In this document: positions 1 through 9,600 of the stretch, in pieces | Layout of the letters: the number at the start of each line of letters is the position of its first letter | Numbering within the stretch: the stretch's first letter is position 1 | Source: Bacillota bacterium | Lineage (GTDB): Bacteria; Bacillota; Clostridia; UBA1381 | Reading direction: 5' to 3' | DNA length: 19,527 nucleotides | NCBI GenBank assembly: GCA_021203665.1 | Contig: JAJQAT010000203.1 | Location: 1 to 19,527, forward strand | Translations under genes and position numbers: made by a program | The notes under the pieces: generated by a model | Told to the model about the DNA's origin: nothing | Databases searched by the model: none | The model's input: only the letters and a program-made list of their open reading frames with translations

Positions 1-5
1 ACGCG

Positions 6-42
6 AAAAGGTCAGACTCCGAGGTAGGGAGCTGACCTTTTT
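6..42. terminator. Bidirectional intrinsic terminator at the left edge
   Basis: AAAAGGTCAG (6-15) pairs with CTGACCTTTT (32-41), with an inner CTCC/GGAG helix. The stem is followed by T residues on both strands, so it can stop transcription from either side. It is the likely end of the giant-protein transcript. Confidence 0.75.
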
Positions 43-54
43 GTCTACGGTCTG

Positions 55-83
55 AGCCGAGGGCAAATTGCCCTCGGCTTTAT
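55..83. terminator. GC-rich hairpin after the SLH giant
   Basis: AGCCGAGGGC (55-64) pairs perfectly with GCCCTCGGCT (70-79) around AAATT, beginning 12 nt beyond the stop of the SLH giant. On the minus strand no T run follows, while T-rich sequence follows on the plus strand. It may therefore stabilise the 3' end or act with the second hairpin rather than terminate alone. Confidence 0.65.
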
Positions 84-90
84 GCTTGTT

Positions 91-3000
91 TTATTTATTT
101 GCTTCTATAAACCGCATAAGCATTGACGCTGCTTCGGCTCTTGTCGCTCCGCCGAGCGGGTCGAGCGTTCCGTCGTCTCTGCCGCTTACAAGACCGGTGC
201 CTACCGCCCATTGAACGGAGGTTACAGCGTAATCGCTTACGCTTTCCGCGTCCTTAAAGCTTAGGATATTGGTATCCTCGCCGGCGCTTATGTCGTAGCT
301 CTTGTACTGCGCGTAGCGGTACAATATTGCCGCCGTTTGCTCGCGGGTGATGGTGTCGTTCGGACCGAATGTTCCGTCGCCGTAGCCTGCGACTATGTTG
401 TTTTCAGCCGCCCATGTTACCGCGTCCGCGTACCATTCGCCTGCCGCGACATCGGTGAATACCGAACCGCCGTCCGCGTCGGGTTCGCCCTCAAGGCGGT
501 GAAGTATGGTAACAATCATGCCGCGCGTGGTCGTGGTGTTCGGCTCAAATGTAGTGTCGCTTGTGCCGTACATCAGATTATTGTCAAGCGCGTAATCGAT
601 TGCCTCGTGATACCATAGCGACGTGTCCACATCGGTGAATTTTTCGCTCGGGCAGTCATGCTCGTCATCGCCGTCGCCGTCGCCGCCGTTTTCGGTTTCC
701 GTCCACTTCGCGTACAGCGTGAAGCTGCTTGTTACCTTAGCGGTGAAATCATACGCGGTTGTGAGAGCGCTGTCGGTATACCAGCCGGCAAACTCGTAGC
801 CGTCCCTTGTGGGAGCGTCGGGTTCGCTCAGCGTGGAATTCTTGCTTACCTTAACCGAGGAAATCTCGCTGCCGCCGTTGGTGTCAAATGTAACGGTGTA
901 GCGCGTGCTGCCTCCGCCGCTGCTTCCGCCCGAGCTCGACGGCTTGGTTGTGGCTGTGGGTGAAGGCTCTTCGGTTTCAGACGGTGATGTGGTTTCAGAC
1001 GGTGTTTCGGTTTCTGACGGAGCCGTTGTTTCCGTCGGAGACGGGCTTTCTTCCACAGACGCTATATTAATGATAGCGTAGGTTTCAAAACCGACTGTTT
1101 CCTCGTCGTCGTCAGCCGTTGTTACAACCGCCGTCGGGAGCTTCGCTCTTACCGCGGTTTCGCCGCCGGAGAGTGCCGTTACGGTGCCGTCGTCAAGGGT
1201 GATGATATTCTTTTCGTACAAAACGTGCCATTCTATATCCTCGCCCGCTATGCTCATAGTCGTACCGTCCGACATATTAGCGAGAACCGTAAGCTCCGAA
1301 ATATCGTTTATATCCAGTGAAACTGTCGGTATGCCGTCCGCGTCCAACGGGATAGCCGCGCCGTCCGCCAAAAGCTCTATACTTTCAATACCGCCCATAT
1401 CCGATACAACGTATACCATAAGCTCCGCGCTGTTGCCCGCTTTGTCAACAGCCTTTATAATGTGCTGTGTTTCGGTTTCGCCGTCCGCAAGCTTTCCGGA
1501 ATAGGTGAAGCCGCCCGCCAAATCCATGGTAATATTATCGCCGCTGCCGTCAACCGTAATCTCCGCGCTTCTCTCGGTAAGGCCGCTTATGGTGTAGCTG
1601 CCGTCCGACGCCGCCGTTACGACGTTCGCCGCCGCGAGAGCCGCGTTGCCGTCAACATCGGACGCGTCCGTCATTGAGATATTCAATACCGGAGCCGAGG
1701 TGTCAACCGTGAATCCTATCTGCGCGCCCTTAACGTAATTATCAGCCGTTTCGTCCGCGAAATCCGAGCCGGTTACGTAATCCTTGCTTGTTGAGTACGC
1801 CGTAAAGTCCACAACGTAATCTCCGTCCTCAAGCTCGTCAAGCGTGAATGTCCAGCTTTCCTTAAAGTCGCCGTCCAGATGGTACACGCTTTGACCTCTC
1901 GATGAAAGCATCATCCATACGGGTCTGTCAAATGTGTAGGTTATCGTAACGGAATCGGTGTTTATGTTTTTCTCGTCCATATCAAAGTCGGTTTCAACAT
2001 TTGTAAGCACCGGCTTTGATACCTCCGGCATTGTAAACTCATCCGAGGTCACAATATCCGTGCCGTAATAATATACGGTTTCAACATTTCCTGTTTCCGC
2101 GCTGACCTTGCTTTCCTCACGGAGCGTCTTAACGCTCACCGTGTATTTGCTGCCCGCTTTCAGACCTGCCTCCTCACCTATATAGATACTGCCCTCGTCA
2201 ACCGAGTACTGATTGAAGTTGTTTTCAAGCGTTTCTTCGGTGTCAACGGGATTTATCTCTACAAGGTAGTCTGTATAATCCGCGTCAGAGGGGTCTGCGG
2301 GGTCAACATACAGATTGCCGTTACCGCCGTATTTTACGCTTACGCTCTCTACAGCCTTAGGAAGATTGGGATTTGTAAAGCTAATCGCCTCACTGCTTAT
2401 GGCGGTGCTTATTCCGTCCTTTTGCGAAAGCGTCGTTACTACATAGTATTTGCCGCTTGCGAATCCCTCCGGAATTTCTATGTCTATACTGCCGTCCTTT
2501 ATTGTTTCAAGCTCTGTATGCTCTATGTTGTAGCCCAAGGTTGTTCCGTTGTTTTCGTAATTCTTAAGCTCCTCGAGTACGTTCGGGTCGTCCGTCAGGT
2601 AAACATCGAGTGTTCCGTCGCTGAGACGCGTTGAGTCAACCGTCCAATTAACCGTAAGGTCGAATGGGTTTTTCTCGTCGTATGTAACGCTTGTCGAGCT
2701 AAGCTCGGGAATATTCGCAACGTCGTTCATAACCATATCGCCGAGAGTTACGTCGTCGGCGGTGCTTGTAACGGTCCATGTGCCGTTCTTGATAAGGTCG
2801 GAATCCGTAACGGTCATATATATGTATTTGCCGCTTGAACCCAAATCCTGAGTAAGGAAGTTTCCGCCTCCGTTGTTGTCGTTCGGCTCCATTGTGATAA
2901 CCTTGCCGTCCGGATTGGTTAGGGTAACCTCGTCCGCCGTCGGAGTTCCGCCGCCGGTGTACTTAACCTCGATAAGCAGTGCGCTGCTGTTATCCGTTCC

Positions 3001-6000
3001 GCTTACGCTTACGGAGGTTTCGGAGGTGTTCGCCATCAGCGATATTCCGCTCGATTTTTTGCTTGTGACCTTCGTGGTGGAAAGCTTCGTGATATTTGTT
3101 CCGTATTCGGCTGTCACTTCGCTGTCCGCCGCCTCGCTGAGCGCCATCAGCGATGCCATATTCGCGCTCGGAGAAAGGTCGATGCTGTTCGACATACTGA
3201 AGCTTCCGCCCCAGTAATATATAAATCCGTATTTGACTCCCAGCAGCTTGACATTCGCTCCGACAAATTCATCGGACACTGCCGCCTCAACGCTGGCAAG
3301 CTGCATTCCTCCAACAAATGGTATGCTGTTCGGTATGCAAAGCGCCGCGTAGATATATCCGTAGAAATAATCCTGCGCTATAGTAACGCTTATGCCGCCG
3401 GTTATAAGACCGTCAATTATGTTCACCGTACCGTACAGGCTCAGATTCCATGGGGTTACCCATTGAGCCGATATGCCGGCGGTCATTAACAGAATTTGCT
3501 CATTGCCGGATATGGTCAGCTCACCTTCAACGGAAAGTCCCGAAAGGCTTACTGTCGCGTAGAAATCGCCGTCAAGAAGCTTTATCGCGGTAAGTCCCAT
3601 AAAGAGCGTCAGAGTTACCGGAGGCAGGGATGTGAAGTTGCCGCCGATTGTGTCCGCGAGATTGTTAATCTCGCCGCCCAAACCCGTCATATAAAGCACG
3701 GGAGTTACAAGCGGAACCATAAGACCGTCTTTGATATAAAAGCCGATTCTGTTCGGAACAACAGTGTCGTTTCCGCTTACGCTGACCTGCTTGAAGCCGA
3801 GTACCGCCTCACATTCGATAATCTTTATGGAAATTCCCATATCAAGCTCGTAGATATTGTTAATTGTGTTTATGGTCATACTCACGTATAATCCCGGGGA
3901 ATTGGATATGAATGAGCCGAGAATGTCCTCGGGCAATTCCAGCGACAATGTCGCGTCTATGCCTATAAATCCTGTGTCCTCAACAACAACCTTGCCGTCC
4001 TTAACCTCGCCGTCCTCGCCGAAGAGAACCTCGTCTACCTCAGCCGAAAGCTGCGCCTCCGAAAGACCGGTTTTCTTTTTGGTCTTGGTGGTGTCCGTAT
4101 CGCCCGTTGTCTGGTTCGTCGTGGTTGTGGTGCTTGTGGTCGAGGTGGTATTGTTTGTTGTTCCGGTTGTGGTCTTATCATCGTCATCATCTTCACGGAA
4201 CAGATTCTGCAATGCCTCGCTGTAATCCTCCTCGTCGCTGTCGTCATCGGCGGTTAGGATAGTGTCCGCCGCGGCGGTTTCGTCGGTGTTCTTCGAGTCG
4301 GATTTCGAGCTTATCGGAATACTTATCGTACCGCCGAAGCTTATGCCGTAGGTAATGTTTCCGTCGCCGTCGTCATACCATTCGGAGGACATAACGCCGT
4401 AGCTTAAATCTATCAAGAATCCGCCTATCGACTGTATCATGGTCGCCGCGCCGCCGAGAGCGAGGGTAACCTGATTAACCGCTCCCACAAGGCTGCCGGT
4501 ACGCTCGGGATTCAGGGTGTAAACTATGCCGTCCATAACGCTGAAGCTCCATTCGCTTCGCCAAACGTTGATGGAATTTACGACCTTCAAAAGTCCGTTG
4601 CCCTCAATCGCGTAGCTGCCGCCGTCCGCATACATCTGGAGAGGCTCGCTGCCCTCGTATGAGAGCATATTGTTTATGGTTATATCTCCGTCCGCGTAGT
4701 CAGCCTGCCAGTATTTGTTTTGATTTTCATCCTCCATTTCGCGTATTCTGCCGCGAACCGTCAGAAGTATTTCGTGCGACTTTGTCGCGCTCTTGTTCTC
4801 GCCGAAATAATGCTGTATCTTTGTGCCGTTTACCAAGCCTGTTTTTGAAATTTCACCGTCATAAAACTCTTGGTATTCGCCCTCGCCCGCGAAGGAGAAG
4901 AAATCATATGTTGTGTTGTTATTCGAATCGGTGGTACGCACCAATGACAGAATAGCGTATGATTTCAGAGCGTATATCTCATCAGCCGAAACATTAAGAT
5001 TTGCGCTTGCGGTAACGGATTTGCCGAACGCTGCTATAAGAGTTTCGTCGCTGAACTCAAACACGATGCTGTACGCTCCGACATAAAGGTCATCGGTGGT
5101 TGAAAAGCTCATCGTGGTGTACGTGTCGTCAAGGAACGCCACATTCTTTTTGTCTATAACAACCTCATGGTCGCTTGTGGTGTGCTTGAGCTTAAGGCTC
5201 CAGCCCGAATCCGAGTTAAGGCTCTTAAACGCCTTCATGTCGCCGTTTATCGTAACAGCCTTTTCGCCGTCGGTATAGACGGTGTCGGGATTTACCGACG
5301 TCATGCTTACGGCAGCCTTATTGCCCGATACCGAGGGGATAACGATGCTTCTCTGCGTCATTGTTTCCACTATCTGCAAAATGCCGTCTATCGTTGCCCA
5401 GGACGTCAGCGAAATATACACCGTGCCGGCGGTTATGCCCGACTGCGGCAGTGCCTTCAGCGTTATGGTTTCCGATATTAAGTCGCCCGCGTTTAAGCCG
5501 TCATAGGTCAGCGTGTCGTCGCTTACAACCGTGAAGCAATCCTCATCGGTTGAAATTACCATCGAGATGGACGTTAAATCAACGGAGTTATCGAGAGTAT
5601 TGTCTATCTCTACCGTAGCCGTTATTTCGCCGTCGTTTTCGTAGCCGTCGCCCGCGGAGTTCAAGGTAACTCTGTCCGCGGTAACGTTTATGCCTACTCT
5701 GTCGCCGGTATCGCCGGAGAAGTTACCCACTCCGTAAAGCGTTTCCGCGCTGAAGCTTCCGCCAGCCGCAACGGTCAGAGAATCCCAGTATATTGCGACC
5801 GCCGCGTCCGGCGTTCTGTACGCGTTGGAGTAATTTGTGAAATCACAATACTTATCCACTGTATAATCATAGCGTGTGTTGGCAAGATTTGCCCAGTGAC
5901 CCACGATTATTTTGTTCGGCTCGGTGCCGCCCTCCCAACCCTTTGGGATTATGTACGACATAGCCTTGGGACTTGAAATAGAGTCCACGCCGCGTATCTG

Positions 6001-6615
6001 ATCGGGTACCTCGTCGCCGGAATATTCCGTTTCAACGTAGAGCGGAGTATTCGAGTCGGAGGCGAGAATATACGGAGCGTCTATATCCTTTCCGAGAGCG
6101 GTGTCAAGCATAAGCCTTATGCTTACCTCAGCCTCGGCGCCGCTGTTATTCACTACCTCGTAGGATATGCCCGCGTTGCCTATTGTGTCGGTATTTTCGT
6201 CCGTTCCCAAAGCAATTTGCTGCTTAACGGTTATGCCCTTTATTGTCCATTCCATTGTAAGCAGTCTGCCGCCCTCGCTTATAACGGGAGCCGATGTTTT
6301 GGTGGACAATCCGAAAAAGCCGTAATCCTGTCCGAATATGTAATCATTTCCGTCAATTCGAACTGTTGTAAAGGAGGTGCCGTTGCTGCGGCTCGAATCC
6401 TCCGTGTACAAAAGGGGGATATTGTCGTCATAACTCTTCTGCGGGTTGCCCTCGGCGGTTTCTATAGAGAAACCGCCTGTTTCGGCATTATACGAGTATG
6501 TCAAATATCCGTTTGATATGCTGTATATCTCATCCGCCATAGCCGTAAGCGGCGCGATTGCCGTAAGCAACGCTATGGTAAGCAGCAGAGATATGATGCG
6601 TCTTGCTTTATACAT
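91..6615 (-). CDS. Giant SLH-anchored, multidomain surface protein
   Basis: Exported protein of 2174 residues, probably held on the cell wall. A signal peptide (residues 1 to about 27) has basic residues, a Leu/Ile/Ala core and a likely cut after TAMA. Next comes an unrecognised beta-sandwich-like region (about 28-300), then CARDB- and IPT-like stretches (about 305-545). Residues about 800-855 form an acidic then Thr-rich linker, followed by an unrecognised beta-rich core (about 875-1140). Fn3/Ig-like modules follow, including one opening with VDTSAPVLN (about 1637) and a Big_2-like domain (about 1741-1850). A PSETET-type linker (about 1854-1903), an InlB/Listeria-Bacteroides repeat (about 1905-1970, ending GYEFAGWYTD...LYAKW) and three SLH domains (about 1990-2174, with TRGM, TREQ and TRAEA motifs) complete it. 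SLH domains typically bind pyruvylated secondary wall polymer. No catalytic motif is recognised. I chose the ATG at 6615 because AGGAGG lies 7 nt before it; an in-frame TTG at 6621 would be only 1 nt from that site. The stop of the other giant is 15 nt upstream, so the two are probably co-transcribed. Confidence 0.93.
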   Translation of the reverse strand: MYKARRIISLLLTIALLTAIAPLTAMADEIYSISNGYLTYSYNAETGGFSIETAEGNPQKSYDDNIPLLYTEDSSRSNGTSFTTVRIDGNDYIFGQDYGFFGLSTKTSAPVISEGGRLLTMEWTIKGITVKQQIALGTDENTDTIGNAGISYEVVNNSGAEAEVSIRLMLDTALGKDIDAPYILASDSNTPLYVETEYSGDEVPDQIRGVDSISSPKAMSYIIPKGWEGGTEPNKIIVGHWANLANTRYDYTVDKYCDFTNYSNAYRTPDAAVAIYWDSLTVAAGGSFSAETLYGVGNFSGDTGDRVGINVTADRVTLNSAGDGYENDGEITATVEIDNTLDNSVDLTSISMVISTDEDCFTVVSDDTLTYDGLNAGDLISETITLKALPQSGITAGTVYISLTSWATIDGILQIVETMTQRSIVIPSVSGNKAAVSMTSVNPDTVYTDGEKAVTINGDMKAFKSLNSDSGWSLKLKHTTSDHEVVIDKKNVAFLDDTYTTMSFSTTDDLYVGAYSIVFEFSDETLIAAFGKSVTASANLNVSADEIYALKSYAILSLVRTTDSNNNTTYDFFSFAGEGEYQEFYDGEISKTGLVNGTKIQHYFGENKSATKSHEILLTVRGRIREMEDENQNKYWQADYADGDITINNMLSYEGSEPLQMYADGGSYAIEGNGLLKVVNSINVWRSEWSFSVMDGIVYTLNPERTGSLVGAVNQVTLALGGAATMIQSIGGFLIDLSYGVMSSEWYDDGDGNITYGISFGGTISIPISSKSDSKNTDETAAADTILTADDDSDEEDYSEALQNLFREDDDDDKTTTGTTNNTTSTTSTTTTTNQTTGDTDTTKTKKKTGLSEAQLSAEVDEVLFGEDGEVKDGKVVVEDTGFIGIDATLSLELPEDILGSFISNSPGLYVSMTINTINNIYELDMGISIKIIECEAVLGFKQVSVSGNDTVVPNRIGFYIKDGLMVPLVTPVLYMTGLGGEINNLADTIGGNFTSLPPVTLTLFMGLTAIKLLDGDFYATVSLSGLSVEGELTISGNEQILLMTAGISAQWVTPWNLSLYGTVNIIDGLITGGISVTIAQDYFYGYIYAALCIPNSIPFVGGMQLASVEAAVSDEFVGANVKLLGVKYGFIYYWGGSFSMSNSIDLSPSANMASLMALSEAADSEVTAEYGTNITKLSTTKVTSKKSSGISLMANTSETSVSVSGTDNSSALLIEVKYTGGGTPTADEVTLTNPDGKVITMEPNDNNGGGNFLTQDLGSSGKYIYMTVTDSDLIKNGTWTVTSTADDVTLGDMVMNDVANIPELSSTSVTYDEKNPFDLTVNWTVDSTRLSDGTLDVYLTDDPNVLEELKNYENNGTTLGYNIEHTELETIKDGSIDIEIPEGFASGKYYVVTTLSQKDGISTAISSEAISFTNPNLPKAVESVSVKYGGNGNLYVDPADPSDADYTDYLVEINPVDTEETLENNFNQYSVDEGSIYIGEEAGLKAGSKYTVSVKTLREESKVSAETGNVETVYYYGTDIVTSDEFTMPEVSKPVLTNVETDFDMDEKNINTDSVTITYTFDRPVWMMLSSRGQSVYHLDGDFKESWTFTLDELEDGDYVVDFTAYSTSKDYVTGSDFADETADNYVKGAQIGFTVDTSAPVLNISMTDASDVDGNAALAAANVVTAASDGSYTISGLTERSAEITVDGSGDNITMDLAGGFTYSGKLADGETETQHIIKAVDKAGNSAELMVYVVSDMGGIESIELLADGAAIPLDADGIPTVSLDINDISELTVLANMSDGTTMSIAGEDIEWHVLYEKNIITLDDGTVTALSGGETAVRAKLPTAVVTTADDDEETVGFETYAIINIASVEESPSPTETTAPSETETPSETTSPSETEEPSPTATTKPSSSGGSSGGGSTRYTVTFDTNGGSEISSVKVSKNSTLSEPDAPTRDGYEFAGWYTDSALTTAYDFTAKVTSSFTLYAKWTETENGGDGDGDDEHDCPSEKFTDVDTSLWYHEAIDYALDNNLMYGTSDTTFEPNTTTTRGMIVTILHRLEGEPDADGGSVFTDVAAGEWYADAVTWAAENNIVAGYGDGTFGPNDTITREQTAAILYRYAQYKSYDISAGEDTNILSFKDAESVSDYAVTSVQWAVGTGLVSGRDDGTLDPLGGATRAEAASMLMRFIEANK
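972..1020 (-). repeat. 18-bp tandem repeat encoding a PSETxx linker
   Basis: Inside the SLH giant, GGTTTCAGACGGTG recurs at 973-986 and 991-1004, with a diverged third copy at 1008-1020, a period of 18 bp. It encodes consecutive hexapeptides PSETET, PSETTS and PSETEE, followed by PSPTAT. This forms a flexible, probably extended wall-spanning linker before the InlB repeat and SLH domains. Confidence 0.85.
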
Positions 6616-6622
6616 TTTCAAT

Positions 6623-6628
6623 CCTCCT
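6623..6628 (-). promoter_or_regulatory. Ribosome binding site that fixes the SLH giant's start
   Basis: A perfect AGGAGG lies 7 nt before the ATG at 6615 and only 1 nt before the in-frame TTG at 6621. That spacing supports the ATG and shortens the longest reading frame by two residues. The site falls between the two giant genes, next to the TAA stop at 6631-6633, so the downstream gene probably starts independently but from a shared transcript. Confidence 0.85.
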
Positions 6629-6630
6629 TT

Positions 6631-9600
6631 TTATTCCGATTCCCAAACGTAGATTTGCAGATTGAAGTAATCGCGCTTATCCGTTTGAACCAATATAGTA
6701 TACCAACCGTTTGAATCCACCGTGTATTGATATTCTCCCGAGATGGTGTTGCCGTTTTCGTCCTTCGCCTCCTCTATAACGGTGCCGGAGGTCTTCATTT
6801 TACCCATTGACAGTGCGCCCTCTTCAATCTTGGCGTATGATATGCCGGAGAAGTTTTTAAGGTTTATCGTCAAATTCTTTGTATCAACCTCAGCCTGATT
6901 GCTCGCGTTCGGCAGTAAGCCGTTTACAAGCGCTATCGTGTCGGTAAGTCCCACAAGTCTTACGGTCATTCTCGCCTCGGTGGTGTTATTGGCGCTGTCC
7001 GTAACGCTGTAGGTTATAGTGTATGCTATCGAGCGGTCGAATTTATTGTTATTTATATCGTCCGGATCGAAGCTGCCGTAATCTATTGTAACCTTATCGG
7101 TAAGGTCCGTAACCGTTCCGAGGAACGCGTCGGACGCCGTAAAGCACTTATCTATAAGATCCCTGTCATACGCCTCGCCCATTTCGGGGTTCTCATAGAA
7201 CAGAAGCTCCTCCGCGTTAAGCTCTATTGTCGGCGGAATTTTGTCTATTACCTCAACGTCAAAGCCGTAGCTTGCAAGAGTGCCGTTCGCCTTTTCAAGG
7301 TTAAAGATATACATTCCGTTATCCGAATATGTGAGGGTATGCTCCGTGCCCGACTCGGAATTTGTCTTTCCGGAGATGGTTGTTTCGCTGTCGGCGGTTA
7401 CGGTAACGTCAACATCGTAATTTGTTATCGGCTTCTTGTCGGTTGCAATAACATAGCCCTCCTCGTCGCCGACATCCCATGTTTCCGTCAGCTGCGCCGT
7501 TTTCCATTCGCCGGACGCATCGTCATACTCGTCGTAATAATAGCTCCATGATACCTGCGTTATTTGCGGCGCGGATTTGTCTATACCGGTAATTTCGATT
7601 GTTATATATGAGGTAACTCCCTCGTCGTCATACACGGTAAAGGTGTATGTGCCGTTTGCGGCGAAGGTATACTTCGCGTCGGTTACGTTGCCCTCCTCGT
7701 CAACCGATTGAGCGCGCTGCGCTATGCCGCCGTAAAGCACGGTTACATCTGTAAGCTCTCTCTTTGTATCGATGTACGATCCGGTGTTGTCTGTCGCCTT
7801 TTCAAAGGTAACGTCAACCGACAGTGTGTCCGCCGACGGCGTCATAACTGCCGTAAGCGACGGCGGAATGTTATAGATATTGCTTACGCCCACCGTGCCG
7901 TAGCCGATATTTCCGTAAGCGTCCGTGAACGTCACCGTAAGACTTCCGTTATCATAGAAGCGTATCAATGAGTTCGCGTAATCAACCTCGTAGTCCTCGA
8001 AGCCGTCCTGTACCGGTTCGACCTCGGTAAGCGTCACGTTTGACTTTGTATACTTCAGCAGCGCCGTTACCGATTTGGAGGTAACCTTTGTTGTGCTGTA
8101 TATTACGTTCAAAAGCTCGGGCGCTACCGTGTCTATCGTTGATACTATAAATATCTTTTCCGTTACGTTTCCGACCTTGTCGGTCAGGGTTATCGTATAC
8201 GTGCCGGAGCTTGTGAGAGTTTCGTTATAGGTATATACTCCGTCCGCATCTACGCTTACCTCCGTAAGGGTTTCCGTAACGCCGTTATGCGACAGAGTTA
8301 CGCTGCCGACGCCGCTCGGCGAATCCTGCGCGGTGATTGTGATTGGCGCCGAATTGGTAAGAGTGGTATCGTCAAACGAGTATTCAATCGTTCCGGGCGT
8401 TATGTCGAAGTTTTTAAGCGCAGCGTCAACATTTAGCGTGTAGCCGTACTGATCCTTCAAAACGAACGTGTAGGACGGTTCCAATATACTAAGCTCCTTT
8501 GTCCATGAGCCGCCGTTGTTTGAAACATACAGTCCGCGCGAATTATCCTCATCGGTCGGTGTTATAACAGCCTTGCCCTTTCTGAAATATGTGTCCTCGT
8601 CGTCGGGGTCAGCCGGCTGCCAATCGCCGTTGTTGTCCTCGTAGAAATATTCGAGGGTATAATCGCTGTCCGAAAGCTCTATTCTGTTTATGCCCTCTAC
8701 CCAAACACCCTCTGATTCTTCAACATATCCGTACATTCCGCAGGTGTTGTAGGCGCATATATCATGGAATGAATCGTAGTGTATGGTCATTCTCAGATAC
8801 TTCGTGGTTTTGAGATCCGTATCGGAATAAAGCTCCATATCCACATATTCATTACTGTCGGTAAACGGTTCCGTCATATAGTCTATCGGGTCGCCGTTGT
8901 CGTCAACCAGTGATATTGTCAAGTAATAATCCTCGCTCAGCTCCGCCTCGAGAGAATCATCGTTACACCAGCCCTGAATATCTATATATTCCACGCCGGA
9001 CTGCGGGTCGCTTATAAGAACGTCCACCGTGACATCGCCCAGGGTGTAGGCAATATCGCCCGTCATCGGGTCAAATGCCATAGGATCGTATGTAATGCTT
9101 ATCTGCGGACCTGTGTTGTCGATATTATCCACCGCCAAAATCATTTCCTGATAATCGCCGAGCGCGTATCCTTCGGCGGTGCAGGTTTTTACCGGCAGCT
9201 CGCGCACATACTGTTCAAGCACAACCCAGTTATCATAGTCATATAGCTGACCCACATTATAAACCAGTTTGCTGTAGCCGTATGACGTAGAATACTCATC
9301 GCTTAAACCCTCATCGAAATACAGCTCGTTATAATATGTGTCTTGGTCGTCATCAGACCACAAATATGTTCCGTCCGCCGCGGTTACCTCAACCAAAGCA
9401 TAGCTTATTGTTTCTATGCTTGAATATGCGCCGCCGTCCGATTCAAGCGTATTATCGCCATACGAGCTTAGGTATCCGTACACCGTATACGCGGGCGCGT
9501 ATTCTCCGTCCTCAACCTTTTCGCGTTCTGTACCGAGATAAGTTTCATCTCTGCCGTAGGCTCCGGAATATCCGTAAACATCGGTTACAATATACGTTTC

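Noticed and set aside
3857..4225. Plus-strand open frame with a long Val-rich stretch resembling a membrane segment
   Set aside because: The Val run is the antisense reading of the Thr/Asp-rich linker codons of the SLH giant.
6616..6621. TTG start two codons upstream for the SLH giant
   Set aside because: It is only 1 nt from AGGAGG, too close for initiation. The ATG at 6615 has the normal 7-nt spacing.
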